In this document: positions 35,188-44,107 of the stretch, in pieces | Position numbering within the stretch: position 1 is the first letter of the stretch | Layout: every line of letters begins with the position of its first letter | The notes under the pieces: model-generated | Seen by the model: only the letters and a program-made list of their open reading frames with translations | Told to the model about the DNA's origin: nothing | Databases searched by the model: none | Translations under genes and position numbers: made by a program | Assembly: GCF_001641755.2 (NCBI RefSeq) | Contig: NZ_LRFG02000001.1 | Span: 186,001-250,000, forward strand | Length of the DNA stretch: 64,000 bases | Direction of reading: 5' to 3' | Origin: Microbulbifer flavimaris | GTDB lineage: Bacteria > Pseudomonadota > Gammaproteobacteria > Pseudomonadales > Cellvibrionaceae

Positions 35188-37911
35188 TCAATGCGCCTGG
35201 TCTCTGACCTGGTGGGCATCCAGTTCGCGACAGATCGCCGCTTCCAGCTCGCGGTTTTCCGCTTCCTTCAGCAATGGCTTGCCGTCGGCATCGGTGATAT
35301 GAAAAACGTCTTCCACCCGTTCGCCCAGGGTGGAGATCTTCGCATTGTGGAGCCGCAGGTCGTGGGCGATAAAAATTCGTGCAATGCGCGCCAGCAGGCC
35401 GGGGCGGTCGGCGCTGATGATTTCCAGGGTGCTGTACTGGTCGCCGGGTTCGGTGGTCAGGGTGGCGCGGCTGGCGAGTTCGAACATCTTCAGGCGGCGG
35501 GGCGTGCGCCGCTGTATGACCTTGGAGTAATCCTCAACCAGCGACAGCTCCTCCTGCAGAGTGTCGCGGATCTGTTCCAGGCGACCGGGCTCATCCAGCA
35601 ATGGCTGGCCGGATTCGTCCAGGACATAAAAGGTGTCCAGGGTGTAGCCGGAGGCGGAGCTATAGAGACGCGCGTCGTGAATGTTGAGGTTGAGCATGTC
35701 GAGGCCGGTCACCACCGCGGCAAAGACGTTGGCGCGGTCAGGGGTATAGACGAACACTTCCGTGGCGCCGTCGTGCTCACCGGGGCCCGAATTGCGGGTC
35801 AGTACCAGGGTGTCGTTGGGATCGCCTTTCTGGTTGGCACACTGCAGCTGGTGGATGGCGGCGGTGTGCCAGGTAATGTTGTCGGCGCTCTCGCGGACGA
35901 AGTAGTCCTCACCCATCTGCGCCCAGATCTCGTTGACGGCCTCGTCGGCGAGCCCCATGTCGAGCAGGCGGCTGAGGGCCTGGCTCTGGGTCTCCTCGAT
36001 GATCTCTTCCCGGTCGATGGGGTTTTCCAGTCCCCGGCGCAGCGCGCGATGGGTGCTTTCGTAGAGCTGGCGCATCAGGCTCGCGCGCCAGCTGTTCCAC
36101 AGTTCGGGGTTGGTGGCATTGATGTCTGCGACGGTCAGTGCGTAGAGGTAATCCAGGTGTTCGCGGTCGCCCACTTCGCGGGCGAAGTCGTGGACGACCT
36201 CCGGATCGGAGATATCCTGCTTCTGGGAGACAAAGCTCATCAGCAGGTGTTTCTCCACCAGCCAGCAGACCAGGCGGCGGTCCCTGGAGGGCAGCTGATG
36301 ACGACGGCAGAAGGCGTCTGCGTCGATCACGCCGAGCTTGGAGTGGTCGCCGCCGCGACCCTTGGCGATATCGTGGTAGAGCCCGGCGATATACAGGATT
36401 TCCGGCTTGCGCATGCGCGCCATGATTTCCGCGGCGATGGGAAACTTCTGCCAGGCCTCGGGGCTGCGGAAGCTGCGCATGTTGCGCACCACCTGCAGGG
36501 TGTGCGCGTCCACTGTGTATATGTGGAACAGGTCGTGCTGCATCTGGCCGGTGACCCGGCCGAACTCGGGCAGGTAGCGGCCGAGAATACCGTAGCGGGT
36601 CATGCGGGTGAGCTGGGTAGACAATCCGCGGGGTGAGCGCAGCAGTTGCATGAACAGTTCGGCGTTGGCTGGCGCGTCCCGGAACTGGTCGTCGATCAGG
36701 TGGCGCTGTTCACGGATCAGGCGGATGGTGGAGGCGCGGACACCTTCGATGTTGGGGTTCTCCGCCATCAGAACGAAGATTTCCAGCAGCGCTGAGGGCT
36801 GCTCGACAAATACGTTGGTCTGGGTCACCTCGATGGTGTCATCCCGCAGCTGGAAACGTTCATTGATCGGCGTGACCGACTGCCGTTCGCCCCGTTGCAG
36901 AATGGCCTCGTCGAGGAATTGCAGCAGTACGTCGTTCAGCTCCCGCAGGGCCATGACGATGCGGTAATAGCTGTGCATGAACTGCTCCACGGCCAGCTGG
37001 GTGCCCGTGTCCTCGTATCCGAACTGCTTGGCCAGCTCCCGCTGGTAATCGAACAGCAGTCTCTCTTCGGCGCGGCCGGCCAGCAGGTGCAGGCCGTAGC
37101 GGACGCGCCAGAGGAAGTCCTCGCCGGACTGGAGGATGGCAAATTCCTCTTCGGTGAAGAATCCCTTGCCCTGGAGCTGTTTCAGGGTGCGCACGCGGAA
37201 GTAGCGCTTGGCCACCCAGCCGATGGTCTGGATGTCGCGCAGGCCGCCGGGGGCGTTCTTGATATTGGGTTCGAGGTTGTACTCTGTGTCGCGCTGGCGG
37301 CTGTGGCGCTCGCGCTGTTCGGCGGACTTTGCGGTGAAAAACGCCTCCGCCGGCCACAGGTGTTCCGGCGCCATGCGTTCCGTCAGGTGCGCACGGAGGC
37401 GCTCGTCACCGACCACTGTGCGGCACTCCATCAGGTTGGTGGCGACGGTGATGTCCTCGGCTGCCAGTTCGAGGCAGTGGTCGACCGAGCGCACCGAGTG
37501 GCCGATATCCAGGCCCAGGTCCCACAGGAACGCCACCAGACGCTCGATGTTTTCGATGGTATGTGGGGCGGAGCTGTCGTCGGTGAGGATCAGCAGGTCG
37601 ATGTCGGAGTGGGGGTGCAGTTCGCCGCGGCCATAGCCGCCTACAGCCAGCAGGACGATACCTTCGGGCCAGTCATACTGGTGCCATGCGTAATGCAGCA
37701 GGCAGTCGACAAACAGCGCCCGCTCGTGCACCAGTGTGCGCACATCCTCGCCCTCGCGGAAGCGCTGCGCCATCTGGTGATCTGCAGCGCCAACAGCGTC
37801 CTTGAAGATTTCCAGCGGCGGCTTGGCACCTTCGGCCAGCGCGCGTCGGAAGCGGGCCTGGTCGAAGAAGAAGAGGGGGCGTTCGAAGTAAGGAATACTG
37901 GCCGGCTGCAT
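35188..37911 (-). CDS. glnD: [Protein-PII] uridylyltransferase/uridylyl-removing enzyme
   Basis: The protein has 907 residues, with AGGAAAA before the ATG at 37911. The nucleotidyltransferase domain has AVGGYGRGELHPHSDIDLLI (about 85-105). The linker region has APGGLRDIQTIGWVAKR. The HD hydrolase domain has LYHDIAKGRGGDHS. Two C-terminal ACT domains start near residues 710 and 815 (DRANVFAAVVTGLD; SADRPGLLARIARIF). It uridylylates PII when glutamine is low and removes UMP when glutamine is high. It lies between map and dapC, as in E. coli and Pseudomonas. Confidence 0.97.
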   Translation of the reverse strand: MQPASIPYFERPLFFFDQARFRRALAEGAKPPLEIFKDAVGAADHQMAQRFREGEDVRTLVHERALFVDCLLHYAWHQYDWPEGIVLLAVGGYGRGELHPHSDIDLLILTDDSSAPHTIENIERLVAFLWDLGLDIGHSVRSVDHCLELAAEDITVATNLMECRTVVGDERLRAHLTERMAPEHLWPAEAFFTAKSAEQRERHSRQRDTEYNLEPNIKNAPGGLRDIQTIGWVAKRYFRVRTLKQLQGKGFFTEEEFAILQSGEDFLWRVRYGLHLLAGRAEERLLFDYQRELAKQFGYEDTGTQLAVEQFMHSYYRIVMALRELNDVLLQFLDEAILQRGERQSVTPINERFQLRDDTIEVTQTNVFVEQPSALLEIFVLMAENPNIEGVRASTIRLIREQRHLIDDQFRDAPANAELFMQLLRSPRGLSTQLTRMTRYGILGRYLPEFGRVTGQMQHDLFHIYTVDAHTLQVVRNMRSFRSPEAWQKFPIAAEIMARMRKPEILYIAGLYHDIAKGRGGDHSKLGVIDADAFCRRHQLPSRDRRLVCWLVEKHLLMSFVSQKQDISDPEVVHDFAREVGDREHLDYLYALTVADINATNPELWNSWRASLMRQLYESTHRALRRGLENPIDREEIIEETQSQALSRLLDMGLADEAVNEIWAQMGEDYFVRESADNITWHTAAIHQLQCANQKGDPNDTLVLTRNSGPGEHDGATEVFVYTPDRANVFAAVVTGLDMLNLNIHDARLYSSASGYTLDTFYVLDESGQPLLDEPGRLEQIRDTLQEELSLVEDYSKVIQRRTPRRLKMFELASRATLTTEPGDQYSTLEIISADRPGLLARIARIFIAHDLRLHNAKISTLGERVEDVFHITDADGKPLLKEAENRELEAAICRELDAHQVRDQAH

Positions 37912-37926
37912 TGTTTTCCTGTTGCT

Positions 37927-38044
37927 GTGTCCCGCACTGGCGGGTTACATGGTGGGCCGTGGCGGCGCCGCCAGCGGCAGGCTTTGCGGGACACGCTGTG
38001 AATACATCCCTGTACGCTCTTCTGCGGCCGTCCATGGCCGCAGA
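37927..38044 (-). other. Hairpin cluster between map and glnD
   Basis: The 215-base gap has a perfect 10-base inverted repeat with distant arms (37927-37936 and 37985-37994), a perfect 12-base palindrome inside it (37961-37972), and an independent perfect 9-base hairpin with 6-base loop (38021-38029 with 38036-38044). No T run accompanies them. They may act as RNA-stability or attenuator structures for the map-to-glnD transcript. Confidence 0.55.
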
Positions 38045-38126
38045 CGGTCCCGCAAAGACCCGCCGCAGTCAGCGCCTTCGCATCTGGTACTTCCGGTGAA
38101 GGCGCGCGGATTGCCCTATCGGGGCA

Positions 38127-38897
38127 TTAAAAGCTCTCTTCGCTGCGAGCGGTGAGGACTTCAACACCATCTTTGGTCACGGCCATGGTGTGCTCCCACT
38201 GCGCGGACAGGCGGCGGTCCTTGGTGATGGCGGTCCAGCCGTCGCCGAGAACACGGGTGCCGGCCTTGCCGGCGTTGATCATGGGCTCGATGGTGAAGGT
38301 CATGCCCTCTTCCAGGGCCTGGCCAGTGCCCGGCTTGCCGTAATGCAGTACCTGTGGGTCTTCGTGGAAGACGTCGCCGATGCCGTGGCCGCAGAAATCG
38401 CGCACTACTGAGTAGTAGTTCTTCTCGGCATGCTGCTGGATCACGTGGCCGATGTCGCCCAGAGTCGTGCCGGGGCGCACGATCTCGATGGCCTTGTACA
38501 GGCACTCCTGGGTAATGCGCACCAGTCGCTCCGCGTGCGGGGCGGGTTTGCCAACGAAGTACATCTTGCTGGTGTCGCCATACCACCCGTCCTTGATGAC
38601 GGTGACGTCGATATTGATGATGTCCCCTTTCTTGAGCACCTTGCTCTCGGCGGGGATACCGTGGCACACCACTTCGTTGACGGATGTGCAGATGGATTTG
38701 GGGAAGCCGCGGTAACCCAGGCAGGCGGGGATGCCCTTCTGGACGTTGACTATATGGTCGTGGCAGCGGCGGTCCAGCTCCTCGGTGGTGACTCCGGGGA
38801 CCACATACTCGCCGATCATTTCCAGCACTTCTGCGGCCAGGCGGCCCGCGGTGCGCATCTTGGCGATCTGTTCCGGTGTCTTGATGCTTGAGGTCAT
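38127..38897 (-). CDS. map: Methionine aminopeptidase, type I
   Basis: The protein has 256 residues, the usual type I length. The metal ligands are in GDIINIDVTVIKDGW and YGDTSKMYFVG (two Asp), CGHGIGDVFHEDPQV (His), MTFTIEPMIN (Glu) and AQWEHTMAV (Glu). It removes the initiator methionine from nascent proteins. The ATG at 38897 follows AGGGATCCCT. The divergent map/rpsB arrangement is conserved throughout the gammaproteobacteria. Confidence 0.97.
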   Translation of the reverse strand: MTSSIKTPEQIAKMRTAGRLAAEVLEMIGEYVVPGVTTEELDRRCHDHIVNVQKGIPACLGYRGFPKSICTSVNEVVCHGIPAESKVLKKGDIINIDVTVIKDGWYGDTSKMYFVGKPAPHAERLVRITQECLYKAIEIVRPGTTLGDIGHVIQQHAEKNYYSVVRDFCGHGIGDVFHEDPQVLHYGKPGTGQALEEGMTFTIEPMINAGKAGTRVLGDGWTAITKDRRLSAQWEHTMAVTKDGVEVLTARSEESF

Positions 38898-39029
38898 AGG
38901 GATCCCTGAATTGTTGCACGGCGGCGGGCGGGGCCCGCAGGGCGCGCTATTGTAACGGATTCGGCGTCGGCGGGCATTAAATGCCGGTCCCGGTCGCGCG
39001 GAACGCTTTCCGTGCGGCCCGGTATATGG

Positions 39030-39035
39030 TATAAA
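39030..39035 (+). promoter_or_regulatory. Putative -10 element of the rpsB-tsf promoter
   Basis: TATAAA at 39030-39035 is followed by a GC-rich discriminator (GCGCGCC), as expected of a stringently controlled ribosomal-protein promoter. A weak -35 (TTTCCG) lies at 39007-39012, 17 bases upstream. It would give a leader of about 185 bases. Confidence 0.55.
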
Positions 39036-39081
39036 GCGCGCCGCTTCGGGCCGGTCTGGTCCGCAGCGAATGCCAAAACGT

Positions 39082-39206
39082 CACACACACACCGGCACAT
39101 GCGCCTGGGTGTCTCTTCCCGCGTTATCGCAGGCTGGGATTGGTGCATGGGGTGTGTGGAGGATATAACCCGGGAAGCAGCCGCCAAAACAATACGGTCA
39201 GCTTCC
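39082..39206 (+). promoter_or_regulatory. Candidate S2 autoregulatory leader of rpsB
   Basis: The 328-base map-rpsB gap ends in a probable leader with long-range pairing: cacacacc at 39086-39093 with ggtgtgtg at 39151-39158, then ggaagc at 39173-39178 with gcttcc at 39201-39206, just before the GAGG Shine-Dalgarno. In E. coli, protein S2 represses rpsB-tsf through a conserved leader structure; this one is in the right place, but I have not verified the consensus. Confidence 0.5.
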
Positions 39207-39225
39207 ACGATATTGAGGTTTAGTT

Positions 39226-39975
39226 ATGCCGCAAGTCAGCATGCGCGATATGCTGCAGGCTGGTGTCCACTTTGGTCACCAGACCCGCTACTGGAACCCG
39301 AAAATGGATCAGTACATTTTCGGTGCTCGCAACAAGATTCACATCGTCAACCTGGAGCACACTGTTCCGGCTTTCAACGAAGCCCTGCAGGTGATCAAGG
39401 GAATGGCGGCACAGAAGAAGAAGATTCTGTTCGTTGGTACCAAGCGCGCCGCTTCCAAGTCCATCAAGGAGCAGGCTGAGCGCTCTGGCCAGCCCTACGT
39501 CAGCAACCGTTGGCTGGGTGGCATGCTCACCAACTACAAGACCATCCGCGCTTCGATCAAGCGCTATCGTGACCTGGAAGCCCAGTCCCAGGACGGCACC
39601 TTCGATAAGCTGACCAAGAAAGAAGCCCTGATGCGCACTCGCACCATGGACAAGCTTGAGCGCTCCATCGGTGGTATCAAAGACATGGGCGGCCTGCCGG
39701 ATGCGATGTTCGTCATCGACGTCGAGCACGAGCGCATTGCGATCCAGGAAGCCAACAAGCTGGGTATCCCGGTAATCGGCGTTGTGGACACCAACAGCGA
39801 TCCCGACGGTATCGATTACGTAATTCCCGGCAACGACGACGCCATCCGCGCTATCAAGCTGTACACCACTGCCGTGGCTGACGCTGTGATCGCCGGTACC
39901 GCAGAAGCGGGCGGCGCTGCTGCAAAGGATGAGTACGTCGAAGCGAACGACGACGAAGCCGCTGCGGACTCTTAA
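39226..39975 (+). CDS. rpsB: 30S ribosomal protein S2
   Basis: The protein has 249 residues. Diagnostic stretches are [41 protein letters not shown] (in parts), [12 protein letters not shown] and [19 protein letters not shown]. It joins the small subunit late, near S1. The ATG has GAGG seven bases upstream. The C-terminal tail is acidic. tsf follows in the usual pair, with a terminator-like hairpin between. Confidence 0.98.
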   Translation: MPQVSMRDMLQAGVHFGHQTRYWNPKMDQYIFGARNKIHIVNLEHTVPAFNEALQVIKGMAAQKKKILFVGTKRAASKSIKEQAERSGQPYVSNRWLGGMLTNYKTIRASIKRYRDLEAQSQDGTFDKLTKKEALMRTRTMDKLERSIGGIKDMGGLPDAMFVIDVEHERIAIQEANKLGIPVIGVVDTNSDPDGIDYVIPGNDDAIRAIKLYTTAVADAVIAGTAEAGGAAAKDEYVEANDDEAAADS

Positions 39976-39999
39976 TCGAGAGAATCGCAGGGCACAGCG

Positions 40000-40061
40000 G
40001 TGTAACAATGAATCGTTACACTGCGAACTCGAAAAGGGGCCCGAGCATCGGCCCCTTTTTT
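40000..40061 (+). terminator. Attenuator/terminator between rpsB and tsf
   Basis: The main structure is a 10-base perfect stem (40032-40041 with 40050-40059) with an 8-base loop, whose 3' arm runs into a T stretch at 40056-40061: a textbook intrinsic terminator. A second hairpin lies just upstream (40000-40006 with 40015-40021). It would let part of the transcripts stop after rpsB and so set the S2 to EF-Ts ratio. Confidence 0.85.
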
Positions 40062-40096
40062 CTAATTTTCAGTGACAGAACCCCGAGGATTGAATC

Positions 40097-40960
40097 ATGG
40101 CGATTACCGCGTCTATGGTAAAAGAACTGCGCGAGCGCACTGGCCTGCCGATGATGGAGTGCAAAAAAGCACTGACCGAGGCGGATGGCGATATCGAAAA
40201 AGCGATCGAAGATCTGCGCAAGGCCTCCGGCCTGAAGGCTGCCAAGAAAGCTGGCCGTACCGCTGCCGATGGCGTAGTTGCTGCAAAAGTGGCCGACGAT
40301 GCCAGCTACGGCGTGCTGGTTGAAGTGAACTCTGAAACCGACTTCGTTGCCCGTGATGACAACTTCAAGGCATTCGTAGAGAAGGTTGTCGAGAAGGCTT
40401 TCGCCGAGCGTCAGGAAGACGTTGCAGCCCTGATGGAAGGTGAGCTGGAAAATGCTCGCGAGGCGCTGGTTCAGAAGATCGGTGAGAACATCGGTGTGCG
40501 TCGCATCCAGGTTGTTGAGGCGCCGGTCGTTGGCTCTTACGTGCACTCCAACAGTCGTATCGCTTCCCTGGTTGCCCTGAGTGGCGGCGAGGCAGAGGTT
40601 GCCCGCGATGTCGCTATGCACATTGCGGCGGTCAACCCGCAGGTGAACAAGCCGGAAGATATGCCTGCTGACGTGCTGGAAAAAGAGAAGGAAATCATCA
40701 AGGCTCAGCCGGACATGGAAGGCAAGCCTGCCGAGATCGTCGAGAAGATGATGGGCGGCCGTATCAAGAAGTTCCTGAAGGAAAACAGCCTGGTCGAGCA
40801 GCCGTTCGTTAAAAACCCGGACGTTACTGTTGGCAAGCTGGTCAAGGATGGCGGCGCTGATGTCGTTTCTTTCGTGCGCTTTGAAGTGGGCGAGGGTATC
40901 GAGAAGGAAGACGTGGACTTCGCTGCCGAGGTGGCTGCGCAGGTCAAGTCCTCTTCCTGA
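40097..40960 (+). CDS. tsf: Elongation factor Ts
   Basis: The protein has 287 residues. The N-terminal module has [23 protein letters not shown]; the core contacting EF-Tu has [17 protein letters not shown]; and the second core subdomain has [20 protein letters not shown]. The C-terminal module has [18 protein letters not shown]. It exchanges GDP for GTP on EF-Tu. The ATG is preceded by GAGGA. In-frame hairpins follow the stop. Confidence 0.98.
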   Translation: MAITASMVKELRERTGLPMMECKKALTEADGDIEKAIEDLRKASGLKAAKKAGRTAADGVVAAKVADDASYGVLVEVNSETDFVARDDNFKAFVEKVVEKAFAERQEDVAALMEGELENAREALVQKIGENIGVRRIQVVEAPVVGSYVHSNSRIASLVALSGGEAEVARDVAMHIAAVNPQVNKPEDMPADVLEKEKEIIKAQPDMEGKPAEIVEKMMGGRIKKFLKENSLVEQPFVKNPDVTVGKLVKDGGADVVSFVRFEVGEGIEKEDVDFAAEVAAQVKSSS

Positions 40961-40977
40961 TTGGACCGCAAGAAGCC

Positions 40978-41082
40978 ACTGTCCCCATTTTCGGGGGCAG
41001 TCGGCACTCAGCCGCCGGGTGGGCGGCTGACCGGACGGGGTGCTTCCGGTAGGGCTCATTCAGGGCTCTGTCGGGGCACCCC
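40978..41082 (+). other. Three hairpins between tsf and pyrH
   Basis: The first is a 9-base stem with one wobble (40978-40986 with 40993-41001). The second is a perfect 9-base stem (41008-41016 with 41022-41030). The third has distant perfect 7-base arms (41037-41043 with 41076-41082). None has a T run. Partial termination or mRNA processing between tsf and pyrH is plausible. Confidence 0.5.
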
Positions 41083-41152
41083 TCTGTGTAAATGACCGAA
41101 ATTGTTGTAATGTTCGGCGGCAGTGCCTGACTGCGCCACAGAGGAACCGAGG

Positions 41153-41890
41153 ATGCCCGGAGTAAAAGACCGCAAGTACAAGCGAATCCTGTTGAAGCTC
41201 AGTGGAGAGGAGCTGATGGGGGATCAGGGCTTTGGGATCAGTCCCAAAGTGCTGGACAAGATGGCCCTGGAAATTGGCCAGCTGGTGGGTATCGGTGTAC
41301 AGGTTGGTCTGGTGGTTGGCGGCGGCAACCTGTTCCGCGGCGCCGCGCTGCATGCAGCCGGGCTGGACCGGGTGACCGGCGACCACATGGGTATGCTGGC
41401 AACTGTGATGAACGCCCTGGCGCTGCGCGATGCGCTTGAACGCTCCAATATTTCTTCCCGGGTGATGTCGTCGATCCAGATGAGCGGAATCGTCGACCAC
41501 TACGACCGCCGTGCCGCAATCCGCTACCTGGAGCGTGGCGAAGTGTTGATCTTTGCCGCGGGCACCGGTAATCCCTTCTTTACAACCGACTCTGCCGCCT
41601 GTCTGCGCGGCATTGAGATTGAGGCCGAGCTGGTGCTGAAGGCCACCAAGGTGGACGGCGTATATTCTGCCGACCCGGTGCTCGAACCAACGGCGACCCG
41701 CTATGACCGCCTCACCTTCGATGAGGTGCTGGACAAGAAGCTCGGGGTAATGGATTTAACCGCAATCTGCCTGTGCCGGGATAACAACCTGCCCGTGCGG
41801 GTGTTCCGTATGAACAAGGCCGGCGCGCTGCTCAATATCGTAGTGGGCGGCGAAGAGGGCACGCTAATCGAAGAGGAAGTGAAACAGTGA
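41153..41890 (+). CDS. pyrH: Uridylate kinase
   Basis: The protein has 245 residues from the ATG at 41153, with GAGGA seven bases upstream; a GTG at 41123 is upstream but gives an unconserved extension. Amino-acid-kinase fold: [14 protein letters not shown] (phosphate binding), [25 protein letters not shown] and [17 protein letters not shown]. It phosphorylates UMP to UDP. The order rpsB-tsf-pyrH-frr is conserved. It overlaps frr by four bases (GTGA). Confidence 0.97.
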   Translation: MPGVKDRKYKRILLKLSGEELMGDQGFGISPKVLDKMALEIGQLVGIGVQVGLVVGGGNLFRGAALHAAGLDRVTGDHMGMLATVMNALALRDALERSNISSRVMSSIQMSGIVDHYDRRAAIRYLERGEVLIFAAGTGNPFFTTDSAACLRGIEIEAELVLKATKVDGVYSADPVLEPTATRYDRLTFDEVLDKKLGVMDLTAICLCRDNNLPVRVFRMNKAGALLNIVVGGEEGTLIEEEVKQ

Positions 41891-42444
41891 TCGAAGATAT
41901 CAAAAAAGACGCTAAGACTCGCATGAGCAAGGCGCTTGACGCCCTGGGTAGCAACTTCAACAAAATTCGCACAGGCCGCGCACACCCCAGCATTCTCGAT
42001 GGTGTTCGCGTGTCTTACTACGGTTCCGACACGCCGTTGTCCCAGGTTGCCAATATCAACGTCGAAGATGCGCGCACGCTCTCCGTTACGCCCTGGGAAA
42101 AGAATCTTGTGCCGGAAATCGAGAAGGCCATCATGAAGTCGGACCTGGGCCTGAACCCCAGCACTGCCGGCGCTGTGATCCGCATCCCGATGCCGATGCT
42201 CACGGAAGAAACCCGCAAGAACTTTATCCGTGAAGCCAAGGGTGAAGCGGAGACCGCACGGGTCTCCATTCGCAACATCCGCCGTGACGCCCTCGCTGAG
42301 GTCAAGGCACTGGAGAAGGAAAAGGAGATTTCTGAAGACGAGGAGCGTCGTGCTTCTGAGGAAATCCAGAAAATCACCGACAAGTTTGTGGCCGATGTAG
42401 ACCAGGCGCTGGCGGCCAAAGAAAAAGACCTGATGGAAATTTGA
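41887..42444 (+). CDS. frr: Ribosome recycling factor
   Basis: The protein has 185 residues with a GTG start overlapping the pyrH stop. The family sequence is clear: [63 protein letters not shown] and [17 protein letters not shown]. With EF-G it splits post-termination ribosomes. The stop overlaps the uppS start (TGATG), so expression is coupled. Confidence 0.97.
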   Translation: MIEDIKKDAKTRMSKALDALGSNFNKIRTGRAHPSILDGVRVSYYGSDTPLSQVANINVEDARTLSVTPWEKNLVPEIEKAIMKSDLGLNPSTAGAVIRIPMPMLTEETRKNFIREAKGEAETARVSIRNIRRDALAEVKALEKEKEISEDEERRASEEIQKITDKFVADVDQALAAKEKDLMEI

Positions 42445-43199
42445 TGTCTTCCAGAGGTACCGGGGATAGGGCAGCGGCGGGGCCGAGCCATATTGCGATC
42501 ATCATGGATGGCAATGGCCGCTGGGCTGCGCGCCGCGGTCTGTCCCCCTCCGCCGGCCACAAGGCCGGTGTCGAGCGCATCCGCGACCTGTTGACCGCTT
42601 GTCGGGAGCGGGGCGTGGAGGTGCTTACGCTGTTCGCGTTTTCCAGCGAGAACTGGCAGCGCCCACCCAAAGAGGTGGAGCTGCTGATGAGCCTCTTCCA
42701 CTCCTACCTGGGGCGCGAAGCGCGCCGGATGAAAGAGGAGGGCGTGCGCCTGCGGGTCATCGGGCGGCGCGATCGGTTCTCCCCGCGCCTGCAAAAAGCC
42801 ATTGCCGAAGCCGAGTCGGCGACGGCCGGCGGTGAGCGCGGCACACTGGTGATTGCCGCTGATTACGGTGGCCGCTGGGATATCGCCGAGGCCGCCCGCC
42901 AGATGGCGGAAGAGGTGGCAGCGGGAAGCCGTTCCCCGGACTCCATCACCGAAGAGTCGCTCGGCGGCTACATGGCGCTGGCGGACTTGCCCCCGGTGGA
43001 TCTGTTGATCCGCTCCAGTGGGGAGCAGCGCATCAGCAACTTTATTTTATGGCAGTCGGCCTACAGTGAATTCTATTTCACGGATACACTGTGGCCTGAC
43101 TTCGGTACGGCTGAGCTGGACGAGGCCATCCAGGCCTACCAGCGCCGGGATCGCCGCTATGGCGGTCGCAGTGACGGCGGGTTGGCAGCACAGGCCTGA
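42444..43199 (+). CDS. uppS: Undecaprenyl diphosphate synthase
   Basis: The protein has 251 residues from the ATG at 42444. The catalytic Asp is in HIAIIMDGNGRWA, followed by SAGHKAGVERI, FAFSSENWQRP and the DLLIRSSGEQRISNFILWQ stretch in two blocks. It adds eight isopentenyl units in cis to farnesyl diphosphate to make the C55 carrier for peptidoglycan and O-antigen. It overlaps frr by one base and begins the lipid section of the cluster. Confidence 0.97.
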   Translation: MSSRGTGDRAAAGPSHIAIIMDGNGRWAARRGLSPSAGHKAGVERIRDLLTACRERGVEVLTLFAFSSENWQRPPKEVELLMSLFHSYLGREARRMKEEGVRLRVIGRRDRFSPRLQKAIAEAESATAGGERGTLVIAADYGGRWDIAEAARQMAEEVAAGSRSPDSITEESLGGYMALADLPPVDLLIRSSGEQRISNFILWQSAYSEFYFTDTLWPDFGTAELDEAIQAYQRRDRRYGGRSDGGLAAQA

Positions 43200-43231
43200 C
43201 GCCGGGAGAATCAGAAGAAAAGGGTTTGACG

Positions 43232-44077
43232 GTGCTAAAACAAAGAATAATTACCGCGCTGGTGTTGGTGGCTCTGTTTCTCGGAGCGTTGTTTTTCCTT
43301 CCCATCCAGTGGTTCACGGTGGCGACCGTGGTGGTTATCCTCCTTGGTGGGTGGGAGTGGGCCAACCTCTCTAACCTGAACCGGGCGCTGCGGTTCGTCT
43401 TCCTCGCTGCGCTGGGTGCCGCTCTCATTGGTGTGGCCCAATATGTATTTGCCATGGACTTTGCGAACCCGGACACGTCCCGGGCCCAGGAAGTCCTGGC
43501 GGTGGCCTGTGGCTGGTGGGCACTGGCGTTTCTCTGGGTGCAGAGTTACCCGGCCAGCGCCATGCTCTGGGGTAACCGCTGGGTACGCGGGCTGATCGGC
43601 CTGGTGGTGCTGGTGCCGGCCTGGCTTTCAATGGTCATCCTGCGCGGTCAGGATCATGGCGCCTGGTTGGTGCTGTTCGTGGTGGCCGTGGTGGTTGCGG
43701 CAGACGTGGGCGCCTACTTTGTCGGTCGCCGGTACGGCAAGCACAAACTGGCCCGTGAGGTCAGCCCGGGTAAGTCCTGGGAGGGTTTCTTTGGTGGCCT
43801 GGGAGCCTGCCTGATTCTGGCGATTGGTGTTTCCTTTGCCCTGTCACTGCCGCTCAAGAACAGCCTGCTGTTTTCCTTTGGCATCCTTGTCACCGCCGTG
43901 GCCTCAGTGATTGGTGATCTGGTGGAGAGCATGTTGAAGCGCCACCGGGGCATCAAAGACAGCAGCCATATGCTGCCGGGGCACGGTGGTATCCTCGATC
44001 GGCTGGACAGCCTTTCTGCGGCGCTGCCGGTGTTCACCATGGCCGCGCTCGCCAGCGAACTGCCGAAATACCTGTAA
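43232..44077 (+). CDS. cdsA: Phosphatidate cytidylyltransferase
   Basis: The protein has 281 residues from the GTG at 43232, seven bases after AGGG; the TTG at 43226 is less well placed. There are about eight transmembrane helices. The signature near the C-terminus, KRHRGIKDSSHMLPGHGG, followed by LDRLDSL, binds the metal and CTP. It makes CDP-diacylglycerol for all phospholipids, in the inner membrane. The order uppS-cdsA-dxr-rseP is conserved. Confidence 0.95.
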   Translation: MLKQRIITALVLVALFLGALFFLPIQWFTVATVVVILLGGWEWANLSNLNRALRFVFLAALGAALIGVAQYVFAMDFANPDTSRAQEVLAVACGWWALAFLWVQSYPASAMLWGNRWVRGLIGLVVLVPAWLSMVILRGQDHGAWLVLFVVAVVVAADVGAYFVGRRYGKHKLAREVSPGKSWEGFFGGLGACLILAIGVSFALSLPLKNSLLFSFGILVTAVASVIGDLVESMLKRHRGIKDSSHMLPGHGGILDRLDSLSAALPVFTMAALASELPKYL

Positions 44078-44107
44078 CGACTTCCGCAACCCGTAGCAAG
44101 GGTCCGG

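Noticed and set aside
40000-40021. Hairpin considered as a phage or plasmid attachment site
   Set aside because: It has no integrase neighbour or second copy and fits better as part of the rpsB-tsf attenuator region.
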